Positions 14,393 through 14,554 of a stretch of DNA of 14,554 bases are shown here, in pieces. The notes under the pieces are model-generated. The model had not been told where the DNA came from. It made no database searches and was given only the letters and a program-made list of their open reading frames with translations. Location: contig CAJXIK010000021.1 in NCBI GenBank assembly GCA_913054445.1, forward strand, positions 1 through 14,554, given 5' to 3'. This stretch comes from an uncultured Bermanella sp. (GTDB taxonomy: Bacteria > Pseudomonadota > Gammaproteobacteria > Pseudomonadales > Oceanobacteraceae). The position numbers were made by a program, and so were the translations under genes. Position 1 is the stretch's first letter; each line of letters starts with the position of its first letter.

Positions 14393-14422
14393 TAAACAGC
14401 TTAAATAATAGTTTCAATTGAT

Positions 14423-14451
14423 AAGGGCCTCTTTTTAGAGGCCCTTTTTTT
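14423..14451 (+). terminator. Rho-independent terminator of the lipoprotein gene
   Basis: AAGGGCCTCT (14423-14432) and AGAGGCCCTT (14437-14446) form a perfect 10-bp stem around a TTTT loop, overlapping a run of seven T (14445-14451). It begins 30 bp after the lipoprotein stop codon. Confidence 0.92.
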
Positions 14452-14475
14452 GTGCGGGTGATTTCACGACTGGCG

Positions 14476-14495
14476 AAGGTTTTCGGGCAGGGGCT
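14476..14495 (-). repeat. Truncated REP-like copy
   Basis: AAGGTTTTCGGGCAGGGGCT differs at one base from 14499-14518, with a 23-bp period. On the minus strand GTAG is followed directly by CCCCTGCCCGAAA. Compared with the complete copy, eight bases (GAGGGCAG) are missing, which removes one stem arm. Confidence 0.6.
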
Positions 14496-14505
14496 ACTAA
14501 GGCTT

Positions 14506-14528
14506 TCGGGCAGGGGCTGCCCTCCTAC
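14506..14528 (-). repeat. REP-like palindrome, copy E
   Basis: Read on the minus strand: head GTAGGAG, stem GGCAG/CTGCC, loop CCC, tail CGA. The core is identical to copy C at 9391-9413, except that the fourth head base is G instead of C. It lies just beyond the terminator of the lipoprotein gene, next to a truncated copy in the same orientation. Confidence 0.7.
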
Positions 14529-14554
14529 AACCCCAGCACTAGTCGATTTAACCC

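Overview
The window is chromosomal DNA from a Gammaproteobacterium with moderate GC content. The basis is the gene set: a minCDE cell-division locus, a DegS/AlgW-type protease divergent from a NIF3/YbgI gene (the arrangement I recall from Pseudomonas-type genomes), a MioC-type flavodoxin, a PilH-like receiver and a PpiC-type parvulin. The style suggests a marine or aquatic lineage (Alteromonadales, Cellvibrionales or Pseudomonadales sense), but I cannot name the genus. I see no phage, transposase, CRISPR array, tRNA or rRNA.

Layout, left to right. Positions 249-3457 hold a short sirohydrochlorin-chelatase gene (+), a NIF3/YbgI gene (-), a DegS/AlgW periplasmic protease (+) and a DUF481 outer-membrane beta-barrel protein (+). 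Positions 3468-4869 are a minus-strand group: an uncharacterised 158-residue protein, a MioC/YqcA flavodoxin and a single-domain PilH-like response regulator. It is divergent from an uncharacterised 299-residue gene (4976-5875, +). Positions 6001-8548 carry a DUF1244-HopJ fusion gene followed by minC, minD and minE on the same strand. Positions 8683-10488 hold a small uncharacterised gene (-), a minimal parvulin (+) and thioredoxin reductase trxB (-). The last quarter (10826-14392) is one 1188-residue lipoprotein gene, closed by a strong intrinsic terminator.

Functional links. MinC, MinD and MinE form the oscillating inhibitor that keeps FtsZ rings at midcell. The DUF1244-HopJ gene has its own good sigma70-type promoter and lies only 51 bp upstream of minC, so it may be co-transcribed with it. 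DegS/AlgW is the family that starts the sigma-E envelope-stress cascade, and the DUF481 barrel, the parvulin and the lipoprotein are also likely envelope or folding functions.

The most notable unexplained structure is a family of 23-nt REP-like palindromes: head GTA(G/C)GAG, a variable 5-bp stem, loop CCC, tail CGA. Full or degraded copies lie at 8570-8664, 9363-9413 and 14476-14528. The stem sequence differs between copies, but the two arms stay complementary. A second neat feature is the intergenic region 8971-9090, where two divergent promoters appear to share a palindromic -35 region (AGTCTAGACT). The DUF1244-HopJ fusion is the most interesting protein-level observation.
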